Origin: Pseudoalteromonas peptidolytica
GTDB taxonomy: Bacteria; Pseudomonadota; Gammaproteobacteria; Enterobacterales; Alteromonadaceae
Length of the DNA stretch: 64,000 bases
Direction of reading: 5' to 3'
Assembly: GCF_012641745.1 (NCBI RefSeq)
Contig: NZ_WEHZ01000004.1
Location: forward strand, 150,256-214,255
Below are positions 27,171 to 37,004 of the stretch, in pieces; the first letter of the stretch is position 1, and each line of letters opens with the position of its first letter. The notes under the pieces were generated by a model. It saw nothing but the letters and a program-made list of their open reading frames with translations. It ran no database searches and had not been told where the DNA came from. A program made the position numbers and the translations under genes.

Positions 27171-28088
27171 ATGGAAAGTAATGTTGTAGCCACAGAACAA
27201 ACGATAAACTTCACATTTGCAAAATTAATGCGATACAAATGGGTTGTGATTATTGGAACACTGCTTTCAGCCGCGCTCTCTGTATTGGTAGCGATGGAAC
27301 AACCCAATAAATATACCGCTAAAGTTTATTTAGTACCATCTAACGCCAAAGAGGGCGGAGGGCTATCTAAGCTGGCTGGTCAGTTCGGTGGTCTTGCTAG
27401 TATGGCGGGAATTTCTCTTGGCGGCTCAGAGGGAAATGATGTTGATGCGGCGATTGAGTTTATGAAAAGTCGTGGCTTTTTGCAGCCATTTATTGACAAG
27501 CGCACCTTGCTTCCTGAAATACTCGCACTTGAGAAATGGGATTCAAATAATAACGGCTATATCTACAACCCGGAGCTTTATGATGTTGAGACAAAAACTT
27601 GGGTAAGAAGTGCTCCTCCTGGCAAGCAAGTTATTCCATCAGCATGGGAAGGTTATATTTCTCTGTTAGGTAGCATAGATGTTTTATATATGAAGAAAAA
27701 GGGTCTTGTAGAGCTAAAAGTCACTACGCTAGCACCTGAATTATCAGTGAATATAACCAACTGGCTGGTTGAAGACATAAATGAATTTTGGCGCACAAAA
27801 GATAAACACGAAGCTGAAGAAGCGATAGAGTATTTAAAACAAAAAGCCGCAGAAACCAGTGTTGCAGAGTTACGTACTGTATTTTACGAGTTAATAGCAG
27901 AGCAAACCCGTTCAAAATTATTATCGTCTATTGGTGACTACCACTTGGTAAAACCTTTGTCTCCTGTTATCTATCCGGAAGAAAAGTCGGGGCCATCACG
28001 TGCTCTGATCTGTTTAGGAATTACCTTTATCGGTGGCTTATTGTCTTTGATTGTTGCATTTATTCTAGCGCTTAGATCAAAGGCATAG
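27171..28088 (+). CDS. wzz: Wzz-like chain length determinant
   Basis: 305 residues from ATG 27171 (a TTG four codons upstream is the alternative). Two membrane helices at the ends (about residues 22-42 and 278-300) enclose a periplasmic domain; a Wzz N-terminal segment YKWVVIIGTLLSAALSVL and a Pro-containing segment before the last helix (IYPEEKSGPSRAL) are typical. It sets the modal length of a Wzy-dependent polymer, in line with O-antigen style rather than the Wzc kinase style of locus 2. Confidence 0.85.
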   Translation: MESNVVATEQTINFTFAKLMRYKWVVIIGTLLSAALSVLVAMEQPNKYTAKVYLVPSNAKEGGGLSKLAGQFGGLASMAGISLGGSEGNDVDAAIEFMKSRGFLQPFIDKRTLLPEILALEKWDSNNNGYIYNPELYDVETKTWVRSAPPGKQVIPSAWEGYISLLGSIDVLYMKKKGLVELKVTTLAPELSVNITNWLVEDINEFWRTKDKHEAEEAIEYLKQKAAETSVAELRTVFYELIAEQTRSKLLSSIGDYHLVKPLSPVIYPEEKSGPSRALICLGITFIGGLLSLIVAFILALRSKA

Positions 28089-28094
28089 TTGGTT

Positions 28095-29297
28095 ATGACA
28101 ATTACCTCATCCAGAAAACCGTGTGTACTGCTGACAAGCAACCAATATAAGCCAAATATAGGTGGGATTGAAAACTCGCTTTACCATCTTTCTCAAGAAT
28201 ATATCCAATTAGGATATGAGGTTATTATCGTTGCCAGCGATTTAAATCCTGAGAACAAGTCACTGCCGGACGTCGAAGTTGAAGATGGCGTAACTATTTA
28301 TCGTTATAAAACTGGTCGTGATCAAGGAATTGGACGAGGGATAAAGCATATTCGCAATGCTATTTCACTTTATAAAACCGTACTAAAAAAACATGACCCT
28401 GTGCTTGCAGTTTGTCGTTTTCATTTCAATGTAGTGTACCTAAAGGCGTTGGGGTATCAAAACCTTGTATATTTAGTGCCAGGTGTGGTGGAAAATGAAA
28501 CCAAGGCTAGTTTACGACAGCAAAGTACTATTCTAGGAAAAGTGAAAGGTTCGTTGTCTTTTTCTTTGCATAAATTAATGCAGCGCTGGGCATTTTCTTG
28601 CTCTGACAAGCTATTTGTATTTAGTGAAAATATGTTGCAGCAAGTCAGAAAAATTAACAAGGATAAAGCCATTAGAACGTGTAAACCTGGGGTAAGCTTA
28701 TCACGCTTTAGCCTGGTTTCTCGAAGCGAAAAGCACCAATTAAGAGAACAATTAGGCGTTGCTGATAATGGTAAAGTGTTTTTATGTATTGGCCGGTTTG
28801 TAAAAGCCAAAGGCTTTGATACGGCAATTGAAGCATTACAGTTGCTAGACGGTGATGCAACGCTGTGGTTATTGGGGGAGGGAGCTGAAGAGAAGGAGCT
28901 TCGCGCCTTATGTAACCGCCTTAATGTGGACGACAAAGTTAAGTTTTTAGGACGTCAAAGTTGCCCCGAGGAGTATTATAAGGCCGCTGACTTTTTTATT
29001 ATGTCATCAACTTATGAGCCGCTTGGGCAAACCATTCTAGAAGCCTTATCTTGCGGTTTACCGATAGTTGGAGCTTGTGCTAGTGACAAGGTGATCACAG
29101 CCACAAGCGAGATCCTATCAGATACTAACAATATACTACTCGACGCACATTCTGCGGAGTCATTTGCCGAAGGGATGAATACCTTTATGGCGCTTGAGGA
29201 TAGTGATTACGCCGAGCTACAACAGCAAAATAGAGCATTAGCAGAGCAAAAATTTAGTTGGAATAAACTGGCTAGGGAGTTAGCAAGTGAAGACTAA
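28095..29297 (+). CDS. Glycosyltransferase family 4 protein
   Basis: 400 residues from ATG 28095. N-domain with PNIGGIENSLYHLSQEY, then FLCIGRFVKAKGFDTAIEAL and the donor site TYEPLGQTILEALSCGLP with two spaced glutamates. It transfers a nucleotide-activated sugar to the growing repeat unit on the cytoplasmic side. It overlaps the acetyltransferase-like gene by eleven bases. Confidence 0.85.
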   Translation: MTITSSRKPCVLLTSNQYKPNIGGIENSLYHLSQEYIQLGYEVIIVASDLNPENKSLPDVEVEDGVTIYRYKTGRDQGIGRGIKHIRNAISLYKTVLKKHDPVLAVCRFHFNVVYLKALGYQNLVYLVPGVVENETKASLRQQSTILGKVKGSLSFSLHKLMQRWAFSCSDKLFVFSENMLQQVRKINKDKAIRTCKPGVSLSRFSLVSRSEKHQLREQLGVADNGKVFLCIGRFVKAKGFDTAIEALQLLDGDATLWLLGEGAEEKELRALCNRLNVDDKVKFLGRQSCPEEYYKAADFFIMSSTYEPLGQTILEALSCGLPIVGACASDKVITATSEILSDTNNILLDAHSAESFAEGMNTFMALEDSDYAELQQQNRALAEQKFSWNKLARELASED

Positions 29298-29835
29298 ATT
29301 ACAATACCTCATACTGAAAATTGCGAATCGCTTTATTAGGTCAGCGCTGTTGCAGGAGAAAGTTGATAAGTTAGGTTATACGCTGGTTATGGATAAGTAC
29401 CGTGCTCAAGGTGCTGAAATTGGTGAAAATACCATCATTATTGATACCAAACTATCCTCATCTAGTAAGGGGGATCGTTTTTTTATTGGTAGAGACTGTA
29501 CTATTACAGGGGCAACGTTACTCGGTCATGATGCTTCTCCAACGCTTTTTATTAAAGAGCTTGTTATTCATCCTGAAAGTTATAAAAAAGGTTCAAGACG
29601 CTCGTATCGGTCGCCAATCACAATAGGCGATAATGTATTTATTGGTTGGGGGAGTATCATTTTACCCGGTGTGAACATTGGCAATAACTGTGTTATTGGT
29701 GCTGGCAGTGTTGTAACGAAAGATATTCCTGAGGGGATGGTAGCAGCAGGCAACCCTGCTAAAGTGATAAAAACCACAGCAGAATATGTGAGCACATATA
29801 AAGCTACGTTCGAAAAAGAACCCGGTAATTTCTGA
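29287..29835 (+). CDS. Hexapeptide-repeat O-acyltransferase
   Basis: 182 residues, GTG start. The C-terminal two thirds is a left-handed beta helix: ITIGDNVFIGWGSIILPGV, then IGNNCVIGAGSVVTKD and AAGNPAKVI, the hallmark of the LpxA/NodL acetyltransferase class. It probably O- or N-acetylates a sugar of the locus 1 polymer. It touches the next gene by one base. Confidence 0.85.
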   Translation: MKTKLQYLILKIANRFIRSALLQEKVDKLGYTLVMDKYRAQGAEIGENTIIIDTKLSSSSKGDRFFIGRDCTITGATLLGHDASPTLFIKELVIHPESYKKGSRRSYRSPITIGDNVFIGWGSIILPGVNIGNNCVIGAGSVVTKDIPEGMVAAGNPAKVIKTTAEYVSTYKATFEKEPGNF

Positions 29836-31109
29836 TGTTGAAGCAGTTTTTTGTCAGTAATGAAGCCCCATCTCTTGCGCATAAGTTGTGCTTGCTGATG
29901 ATGAGCGTCTACTTACTTGCGGATATTGCTGCGGGCTTTACGGTGATCCAGCTTGGCGTCAACCTTAAGTTGTCGTTACTATATAAACTACCATTAACGG
30001 TGTTGATTCTAGTGCTCGTGTTACTGCTGGACGCCAGGTATTTTGTTGCTTTACTCTCTTTGCTGGCAATACTCCTTATTGGCCCTATTTTTCAGCTTGC
30101 CAATGAAGCAGATGGTGGAGCGTTCATTAATGATTTTTCAAATGTATACAAGATGCTTATGCCGATATCCATTTTTGTATACTTTGGTCTGTTATCAATA
30201 CGCTGGAAGTCATTCACTGCCAAGTGGTTAGAAAAGATCCTACTTACCAACTTTGCAATATTATGCTTTAACCTATTACTCGGTGCACTTGGTTTTGGCC
30301 GCTCTAGTTATGAACTCAGAGATGGTGAAACAGCAGGTTCCAATGGCTATATTTATGCTGCAAATGAGTTAGGTGCAACAATGGTGGTACTGTTTTCTTT
30401 TGTGCTGCATATTTGTTGGAACAACCATCGTCGCTGGTATCCTGTACTTTCGTTGTTTACTGTGCTTTGTGGTTTACTGGTAGCAACCAAAACAGCCATG
30501 CTTGCAGCGGCATTACTGGTTTTTGTTATTCCGTTGGCCAATGAAAGAGAGCGCTTTTTTCAGATGACAAAGCTTAAGCTCTACACGCTGGTTCCGATGA
30601 CAATAGGTGTTGTTATTATTGCACTGGTTATTACCGACTTACTTGAAGCGTTAGGCTTGTATGATCGCTTTATGTGGGTGCTCAGTCAAAAGGGAATATT
30701 AGGCATAGTGTTATCCGGCCGAGATGAATATGCACGAGACTTGTTGGTGGTCTATGTTGACTACTTAGCGTTTTGGCAACAGGCCATTGGAGTCGGAACT
30801 GCTGGTATTGCTGAGTATCTTCCGATTAAATATGCCGCCGAAATTGATGCGGTGGACGTGCTGGCCTATTTTGGCTTTTTTGGGTTATTAATTTGCTTTG
30901 CCTTTTATATATTAACGTTCGTTAAGGCAGCCTCACAGTTTGTTAAATGTGAGGCTGTTTACAGTCCAAGTGTTGTTGTCGGTACATTTATTTTGCTATT
31001 TTTAGCACAATTAAGTGGCCACGTTTGGATTTCTGGTACGCTAGGGATATCATTTGGGTGTTTTGTTTCATTATTATGGGTTGATAATGAGAAAAGGAGT
31101 AACTCGTGA
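29835..31109 (+). CDS. Wzy-like O-antigen polymerase or ligase
   Basis: 424 residues, about ten to twelve membrane helices and a larger periplasmic loop. Low sequence conservation is normal for Wzy. A FLSGRDEYARDLL-like segment (here LSGRDEYARDLLV) in the loop matches the Wzy_C/O-antigen ligase motif region. With Wzx and Wzz nearby it is best read as the polymerase of locus 1. WaaL-type ligase cannot be excluded. Confidence 0.7.
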   Translation: MLKQFFVSNEAPSLAHKLCLLMMSVYLLADIAAGFTVIQLGVNLKLSLLYKLPLTVLILVLVLLLDARYFVALLSLLAILLIGPIFQLANEADGGAFINDFSNVYKMLMPISIFVYFGLLSIRWKSFTAKWLEKILLTNFAILCFNLLLGALGFGRSSYELRDGETAGSNGYIYAANELGATMVVLFSFVLHICWNNHRRWYPVLSLFTVLCGLLVATKTAMLAAALLVFVIPLANERERFFQMTKLKLYTLVPMTIGVVIIALVITDLLEALGLYDRFMWVLSQKGILGIVLSGRDEYARDLLVVYVDYLAFWQQAIGVGTAGIAEYLPIKYAAEIDAVDVLAYFGFFGLLICFAFYILTFVKAASQFVKCEAVYSPSVVVGTFILLFLAQLSGHVWISGTLGISFGCFVSLLWVDNEKRSNS

Positions 31110-31984
31110 GTTCATCTTTACCCCTAGTTACCGTATGGATCCCAACTTGTAATCGACTGTCATTGCTGAAACGGGCGGTAAAGTCGGTACAAAATCAAAC
31201 ATACAAAAATGTAGAGCTGTTTATAGTTGATAATGGTTCTACGGATGGAACCGTAGAGTACCTAAAACAATTAGCTACTGATGATCAACGAGTTCGTTAT
31301 CATTGTTTTGAAACCAATCAAGGGGCATGTTCTGCAAGAAACTATGCCATTCAACATGCACAAGGTGAGTATGCCACTGGACTAGACGACGATGATGAGT
31401 TTTTACCGTCGAGAGTTGAAACATTACTCAATGCGTTTGATGAACGGTATGCTTTTGTTTGTAGTGGTTATATTTGGGATTATGGCAAAATTCAGCGAGC
31501 GTTATTAGATTCAGATTTGGTAATTAATATCAAAACTCAGCTCAACTTCAATCAAGCATCTAATCAGGTATTAGCAAAGCGAACGCGTTTAATTGAGGCT
31601 GGTTTGTTTGATGAGTCTATGGTGTCATCTCAGGATTGGGAACTTTGGACCAGAATGATCTTAAAATATGGTGCGGCTATTCGTATTAGTACACCGACAT
31701 ATATAGTGCATACGGCGCATGATAAGCCAAGAATTACAGACAGTTTAAATAACCGAGTTGTTGGCTTTGAACAGTTTTATGAACGTTATGGGCATTTGAT
31801 GTCTAACACCAACAAAAAGTGCTTTAATTTTTTGGTGCACTACAGTAAAGGGCAAAGGGTGAGCTTTGGCACTGTAATAAAGTTTTTTACCCCTGCAATT
31901 GCAACAAAATTATTAAGAGCTTGGCTTGCCTCTTTGTTTCCCAAGTTGGCAAGAAAGCGCTTAGAGCTGTTTAAAAGGGATTAG
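31106..31984 (+). CDS. Glycosyltransferase family 2 protein
   Basis: 292 residues, GTG start overlapping the previous stop as GTGA. GT-A fold: VTVWIPTCNRLSLLKRAVKS, VDNGSTDGTVEYL and GLDDDDEFLPSRV with the metal-binding DDD. A later SSQDWELWTRM region holds the likely catalytic acid. It adds one sugar to the repeat unit. Confidence 0.88.
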   Translation: MSSSLPLVTVWIPTCNRLSLLKRAVKSVQNQTYKNVELFIVDNGSTDGTVEYLKQLATDDQRVRYHCFETNQGACSARNYAIQHAQGEYATGLDDDDEFLPSRVETLLNAFDERYAFVCSGYIWDYGKIQRALLDSDLVINIKTQLNFNQASNQVLAKRTRLIEAGLFDESMVSSQDWELWTRMILKYGAAIRISTPTYIVHTAHDKPRITDSLNNRVVGFEQFYERYGHLMSNTNKKCFNFLVHYSKGQRVSFGTVIKFFTPAIATKLLRAWLASLFPKLARKRLELFKRD

Positions 31985-31985
31985 A

Positions 31986-33071
31986 GTGAGTAAAATCTGT
32001 TTTATTGCCAATTTATTTCCTTCTGAAAAAGATCCTTCGTTTGGCAGCTTTGTTGGTAAAAACTACGAACAATTGAAAAGCCAAGGAAATGATATCGTAA
32101 GTAAAGTCGTGATTGATTATCGTGCTTCGGGTATGGATAAATTACGTTGTTATCTGCGCTTTATTGGCCGTGGTATAAGAGCGATTGCTAAGCGAGATTA
32201 TGATTATATCTACTTTCACTATCTTACTTACTCCACGCTTTGCTTATTGCCTTTCTTGCTCGTTAATAGACCTAGATATGTGGTCAATATTCATGGTGAT
32301 GACCTAGTTGGTGATACACCAATACATAAGGTAATGGGATCTACCTCCAAGCTGGTATTGAAATATAGTGCTGCTGTGATTGTGCCTTCTTCTTTTTTTA
32401 AAGCGACACTTTTAGAACTACACCCATGGTACGACAAAGACAAAATTATCGTCTCGCCATCTGGCGGTGTGGATTTTTCGCTGTTTAAACCTGAAGCTGT
32501 TGCCCCTAAGTCAGGGTTTACACTTGGCTATGTGTCAAGAGTCGATGAGGGTAAAGGCTGGCAAGAGCTATTAGAGGCATTGGCCATATTAAAACGATCG
32601 CGACCTGAGATATTAGAGGGCTTTAAGCTAAAGATGTTTGGTACAGGGGCTCAGGTGGATGCACTAAATACTCAAATTGAAGCACTTGAATTAACGTCAC
32701 TCGTTACTTATTTTGGCGCGTTAAAACCACAAGAGCTTGCCAACAAATACTGTGAGATGGACGCATTTATCTTCCCAACACATAGAGAAAGTTTTGGTTT
32801 AGTTGCGGTGGAAGCGCTAGCTTGTGGCACGCCAGTACTCGCCTCTAATATTAGCCCTGTTAATGAGGTGGTGCTAGATGGCAAGAATGGTCTACTCTTT
32901 GAGGTTAAAAATGCCAATGCTATCGCAGCAAGCATTACAAATATTTTAACGATGAAGAAGCAAGATTTTGCAATGTTATGTGCCCATACTCGAGAGTCTG
33001 TAAAGCACTATAATGCTACGCAAGTTGCTAAACAGCTAGAACAAGAGCTTAAAAAGCGACTATCAACTTAG
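31986..33071 (+). CDS. Glycosyltransferase family 4 protein
   Basis: 361 residues, GTG start two bases after the previous stop. Signatures are LYSVNIHGDD-like VVNIHGDDLVGD, LGYVSRVDEGKGWQELLEAL, and the donor site HRESFGLVAVEALACGTP. One of at least four transferases that would build the locus 1 repeat unit. Confidence 0.85.
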   Translation: MSKICFIANLFPSEKDPSFGSFVGKNYEQLKSQGNDIVSKVVIDYRASGMDKLRCYLRFIGRGIRAIAKRDYDYIYFHYLTYSTLCLLPFLLVNRPRYVVNIHGDDLVGDTPIHKVMGSTSKLVLKYSAAVIVPSSFFKATLLELHPWYDKDKIIVSPSGGVDFSLFKPEAVAPKSGFTLGYVSRVDEGKGWQELLEALAILKRSRPEILEGFKLKMFGTGAQVDALNTQIEALELTSLVTYFGALKPQELANKYCEMDAFIFPTHRESFGLVAVEALACGTPVLASNISPVNEVVLDGKNGLLFEVKNANAIAASITNILTMKKQDFAMLCAHTRESVKHYNATQVAKQLEQELKKRLST

Positions 33072-33080
33072 GAATTACCG

Positions 33081-34247
33081 ATGAAAATTGTAGTGGTAGG
33101 CACCGGATATGTGGGCCTTTCTAATTCGATACTATTAGCACAGCACAATGAAGTAGTAGCACTCGATATAGATGAAAAAAAAGTTGCGTTGATAAACGAA
33201 AAAAAGTCTCCCATTGTAGATGAAGAGATCAGTGATTATTTGGTGAATAAGGAATTAGACCTCAAAGCCACAACTGATAAAACACACGCGTATCAGGGGG
33301 CAAGTTATGTGGTGGTCGCGACACCAACAGACTATGACCCTGACACCAATTATTTCAATACTCAATCTGTTGAATCTGTGATAGCAGATGTGAAGCGCTA
33401 CAATCCAGATGCCGTTATAGTTATAAAATCTACTGTACCTGTTGGCTTTACAGAAAAGGTGAGTGAACAGTTTGGTATGGATACCATACTCTTCTCTCCA
33501 GAGTTTTTAAGAGAAGGTAAAGCACTCTACGATAATTTGCACCCTTCACGTATTATTGTGGGAGAGCGCTCTAAGCGAGCAGAAGTATTTGCAGGGTTAT
33601 TGCAACAAGGTGCCGTAAAAGCGCATATCGACGTTTTGTTCACTGATTCAACTGAAGCTGAGGCCATTAAGCTATTCTCTAACACTTATTTAGCAATGCG
33701 TGTAGCGTATTTCAATGAATTAGACAGCTACGCAGAGTCGCACGGTTTAAACTCTAAACAAATTATTGAAGGCGTTTGTTTAGATCCAAGAATTGGCGAT
33801 CACTATAACAACCCATCTTTTGGTTATGGTGGTTATTGTCTACCAAAAGATACTAAACAACTGCTTGCTAACTATAAAGATGTGCCGAACAACATTATTC
33901 AGGCGATTGTTGATGCAAACACAACAAGAAAGGACTTTATCGCTGAGTCTGTTTTAAAGAGCAAACCTCAAGTTGTGGGGATATATCGCCTAATAATGAA
34001 GTCTGGATCAGACAATTTTAGGGCTTCTTCAATTCAAGGGGTAATGAAGCGCATTAAAGCTAAAGGCGTGGAAGTAATAGTTTATGAGCCCGTACTAGAA
34101 GCGGAGACTTTCTTTAACTCTAGAGTGATAAATAACCTAGAACAGTTCAAAAGTAGCTGTGATGTAATTATTTCTAACCGAATGGTTGGTGAGTTACAAG
34201 ACGTTACCGAAAAAGTCTACACAAGAGACTTATTTGGCAGCGACTAG
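33081..34247 (+). CDS. ugd: UDP-glucose 6-dehydrogenase
   Basis: 388 residues with TAGGAAT upstream of ATG. NAD-binding [13 protein letters not shown], then [25 protein letters not shown] and the active-site Cys near residue 253 in [14 protein letters not shown]. It oxidises UDP-glucose to UDP-glucuronate using two NAD, supplying an acidic sugar. The length and motifs match the short Ugd class of E. coli. It is the last gene of the locus 1 operon. Confidence 0.93.
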   Translation: MKIVVVGTGYVGLSNSILLAQHNEVVALDIDEKKVALINEKKSPIVDEEISDYLVNKELDLKATTDKTHAYQGASYVVVATPTDYDPDTNYFNTQSVESVIADVKRYNPDAVIVIKSTVPVGFTEKVSEQFGMDTILFSPEFLREGKALYDNLHPSRIIVGERSKRAEVFAGLLQQGAVKAHIDVLFTDSTEAEAIKLFSNTYLAMRVAYFNELDSYAESHGLNSKQIIEGVCLDPRIGDHYNNPSFGYGGYCLPKDTKQLLANYKDVPNNIIQAIVDANTTRKDFIAESVLKSKPQVVGIYRLIMKSGSDNFRASSIQGVMKRIKAKGVEVIVYEPVLEAETFFNSRVINNLEQFKSSCDVIISNRMVGELQDVTEKVYTRDLFGSD

Positions 34248-34282
34248 GCTTTACGGAGTTGAAAATATACGTATAATACAAG

Positions 34283-34304
34283 GCCTACTTAGTTAGGCTT
34301 TTTT
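34283..34304 (+). terminator. Weak intrinsic terminator between ugd and rfaH
   Basis: GCCTA (34283-34287) pairs with TAGGC (34294-34298), followed by six T. The short stem suggests partial termination only. Confidence 0.4.
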
Positions 34305-34322
34305 ATTTAGGGAACTGAACGC

Positions 34323-34802
34323 ATGGAATGCTGGTATTTACTCTATTGTAAACCAAAACAAGAATTTAGAGCACAGTCTAATCTAAAAAATCAGGGGATC
34401 GTCTCTTGCTTCCCGACTATCACCAAGCGTAAAACCGCCAGTGCAAGGTCTGCTGTGCAGCCGCTGTTCCCTAGATATCTATTTGTTAAGCTAGATCCAC
34501 ATTCTTCACACTTTTCTGCGGTAAAACATACCCGCGGCGTTGCTGACTTTATTCGATACGGTACAGATCTTCAAATTGTACCTGAAGAATTAGTTATGGA
34601 GCTCATGAATAAAAATGAAACACCTGTAGAGTGTGATTTCAAAGAAGGTGATCTCGTACAGCTAACTGAGGGATGTTACCGGGATGTGCAAGCAATTTAT
34701 CAGCAACCAGACGGTGAGATGCGCAGTATTTTACTGATTAAACTACTCAACCAATATACAAAAGTTGTTGTAGATAACTGCACAATAAAAAAGGTACAAT
34801 AG
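34323..34802 (+). CDS. rfaH: Transcription antiterminator RfaH (specialised NusG paralogue)
   Basis: 159 residues with AGGGA upstream. NusG-type N-terminal domain: WYLLYCKPKQEFRAQSNL and PLFPRYLFVKLD; then a linker and a KOW-like C-terminal part (FKEGDLVQLTEGCYRDV). The length and start MECWYLLYCKP are those of RfaH rather than NusG. RfaH binds an ops element in the exposed non-template strand, stays with RNA polymerase and suppresses Rho and intrinsic termination in long surface-polymer operons. It stands directly before a leader with three ops-like elements and the wza-wzb-wzc operon. Confidence 0.92.
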   Translation: MECWYLLYCKPKQEFRAQSNLKNQGIVSCFPTITKRKTASARSAVQPLFPRYLFVKLDPHSSHFSAVKHTRGVADFIRYGTDLQIVPEELVMELMNKNETPVECDFKEGDLVQLTEGCYRDVQAIYQQPDGEMRSILLIKLLNQYTKVVVDNCTIKKVQ

Positions 34803-34918
34803 AAACTTCATCCTTTATTCTTATTTATATGTTGCAAGAAAGGTGTAATCTAACTTCTGCGATACAATATAGTCATGGCTTGAAGTCCCTAAAACAGTGA
34901 TGTTAAGCCATTTTTCCC

Positions 34919-34924
34919 TATAAA
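34919..34924 (+). promoter_or_regulatory. Possible -10 box upstream of the repeat leader
   Basis: TATAAA at 34919-34924 with a poor GTGATG 16 bases upstream. If active it would start a transcript running through the repeat array towards wza. The support is only this one box. Confidence 0.25.
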
Positions 34925-35154
34925 TTAGGTGTGACTTTACCTACCGTTACTAAATTGTGCGGATAGTAGGAGCGAGTTTACCTGGCGATCTTTTATTAGT
35001 GAGAGCCTTTATCTCACACCATTTTGTAGTATGGTCGCAATCACGGTAGACCTCACTGTACACTGTTATGGCAGGAGTAGGAGCGAGTTTACCTCGCGAT
35101 AAAAAGCCGATGTAAAACGGTTCAATACGTGCGGCCATAGAGCCATTCAGCATT

Positions 35155-35184
35155 TAGGAGCTGCAACCTAAGGGCGGAAGCGTG
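35155..35184 (+). promoter_or_regulatory. JUMPstart/ops-like element, copy 1
   Basis: The last twelve bases, GGCGGAAGCGTG (35173-35184), match the E. coli ops GGCGGTAGCGTG at eleven positions. The preceding bases TAGGAGCTGCAACCTAAG resemble the upstream half of JUMPstart (GGTAGCTG-TTAAGCC as recalled). It points towards wza and lies just after rfaH, whose product recognises ops. Confidence 0.55.
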
Positions 35185-35303
35185 CCTAAATCTCAGATGC
35201 AAAAGCACTTTGTTACTGGCACGGTAGGTGCGAGTTTACCTCGCGATAAAAAAGTCGGTGCAAAACGGTTTAATACGAGATGGCCATTGAGCCAATCAGC
35301 ATT

Positions 35304-35333
35304 TAGGAGCTGCAACCTAAGGGCGGAAGCGTG
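35304..35333 (+). promoter_or_regulatory. JUMPstart/ops-like element, copy 2
   Basis: The same 30-base element as copy 1, with the ops-like core at 35322-35333. It lies in the second B-type spacer of the REP array. All three copies carry A instead of T at ops position 6. Confidence 0.55.
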
Positions 35334-35564
35334 CCTAAATCTTAAATGCAACAGCACTTTGTTAGTGGCATGGTAGGTGCGAGTTTATCTCGCGATCTTT
35401 TATTAATGTGAGAGCCTTTATCTCACGCCATTTTGCAGTATGGTCGCAATTACGTTAGACCTCACTGCACACTGTTATGTCAGTAATAGGAGCGAGTTTA
35501 CTTCGCGATAAAAAGCCGATGTAAAACGGTTTGATACGATATGGCCATAAAGCCAATCAGCATT

Positions 35565-35594
35565 TAGGAGCTGCAACCTAAGGGCGGAAGCGTG
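35565..35594 (+). promoter_or_regulatory. JUMPstart/ops-like element, copy 3
   Basis: Third identical copy, with the core at 35583-35594, in the last B-type spacer before the ten C-type units. It is about 1.5 kb before the wza start codon. Confidence 0.55.
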
Positions 35595-36975
35595 CCTAAA
35601 TCTTAAATGCAACAGCACTTTGTTACTGGCACGGTAGGAGCGAGTTTATCTCGCGATCTTTTACCATGTTGAGATGCTTTATCTCACAGCTCTTAACAGT
35701 AACTGCAGAATACACGAGCCGAACCAACAGTACGCTGTTACAGAGGTCGGTAGGAGCGAGTTTACCTCGCGTCTTTACCATGTTGAAATGCTTTATCTCA
35801 CAGCACTTAACAGTAAATGCGTAGTACACGAGCCGCTCCAACTGCACGCTGGTTACTGAGAGCGGTAGGAGCGAGTTTATCTCGCGATCTTTTACAATGT
35901 TAAGATGCTTTATCTCACAGCTCTTAACAGTAACTGCAGAATACACGAGCCGACCCAACTGCACGCAGGTTACTGACAGCGGTATGAGCGAGTTTATCTC
36001 GCGATCTTTTACCATGTTGAAATGCTTTATCTCACAGCTCTTAACAGTAACTGCAGAATACACGAGCCGATCCAACTGCACGCTGTTACAGAGGTCGGTA
36101 GGAGCGAGTTTACCTCGCGATCTTTTACCATGTTGAGATGCTTTATCTCACAGCTCTTAACAGTAACTGCAGAATACACGAGCCGAACCAACAGTACGCT
36201 GTTACAGAGGTCGGTAGGAGCGAGTTTACCTCGCGATCTTTTATCATGTTGAGATGCTTTATCTCACAGCACTTAACAGTAAGTGCAGAATACACGAGCC
36301 GACCCAACTGCACGCTGGTTACTGACAGCGGTAGGAGCGAGTTTACCTCGCGATCTTTTACAATGTTGAGATGCTTTATCTCACAGCTCTTAACAGTAAC
36401 TGCAGAATACACGAGCCGAACCAACAGTACGCTGTTACAGAGGTCGGTAGGAGCGAGTTTACCTCGCGTCTTTACCATGTTGAAATGCTTTATCTCACAG
36501 CTTTTAACTGTAACTGCAGAATACACGAGCTGATCCAACTGCACGCAGTTACAGAGGTCGGTAGGAGCGAGTTTACCTCGCGATCTTTTACAATGTTAAG
36601 GTGCTTTATCTCACAGCACTTAACAGTAAATGCGTAGTACACGAGCCGCTCCAACTGCACGCTGGTTACTGAGAGCGGTAGGAGCGAGTTTATCTCGCGA
36701 TCTTTTACAATGTTAAGATGCTTTATCTCACAGCTCTTAACAGTAAATGCGGAGTACACGAGCCGACCCAACTGCACGCTGGTTACTGAGAGCGGTAGGA
36801 GCGAGTTTACCTCGCGATCTTTTACAGCATCGCAGCCGTTAACAGTTATTGTGATATTTGAAGTAATCAAAAAACAAAGCCAAATATAAACAAGTCACAG
36901 GTATAACGCTTATCGTCATTAAATAATGAGAAAGCACATAATAGAGTGAGATATTACGTAAAACCCAGTACTCGC

Positions 36976-37004
36976 TTGCGATTAACTAACGTGCATGCTT
37001 TAAT
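36976..37004 (+). promoter_or_regulatory. Candidate proximal promoter of wza-wzb-wzc
   Basis: TTGCGA (36976-36981), 17 bases, TTTAAT (36999-37004) preceded by TGC, giving an extended -10. It is about 95 bp before wza. If this is the main promoter, the ops-like copies upstream would not be transcribed from it. Confidence 0.4.

Larger units (their letters stand above)
34966..36819 (+). repeat. Array of sixteen REP-like hairpins with three spacer types
   Basis: Sixteen ~24 bp units begin at 34966, 35077, 35224, 35373, 35486, 35634, 35750, 35864, 35982, 36098, 36214, 36331, 36447, 36561, 36678 and 36794. Most start with GTAGG, followed by a GCGAG-TTTAC-CTCGC hairpin (or TTTAT). Spacers come in three kinds. 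A is ~88 bp with its own GTGAGA/TCTCAC hairpin. B is ~124 bp and holds the JUMPstart-like element. C is ~92 bp with a TGAGAT/ATCTCA hairpin. The order is A-B-B-A-B then ten C. The architecture (GTAG-type head plus hairpin) matches REP elements mobilised by REP-associated tyrosine transposases; no such transposase is in the window. Long open frames across the array are by-products of the repeat. Confidence 0.92.

Noticed and set aside
34966..36819. Possible CRISPR array
   Set aside because: The intervals between the short repeats are themselves repeated (three kinds), are 88-124 bp long, and no cas gene is present.
35623..36870. Long open frames on both strands with repeated peptides such as TVKSCEIKH
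   Set aside because: They follow the ~116 bp DNA repeat in several frames at once, have no ribosome sites, and contain only repeat translation. Judged spurious.
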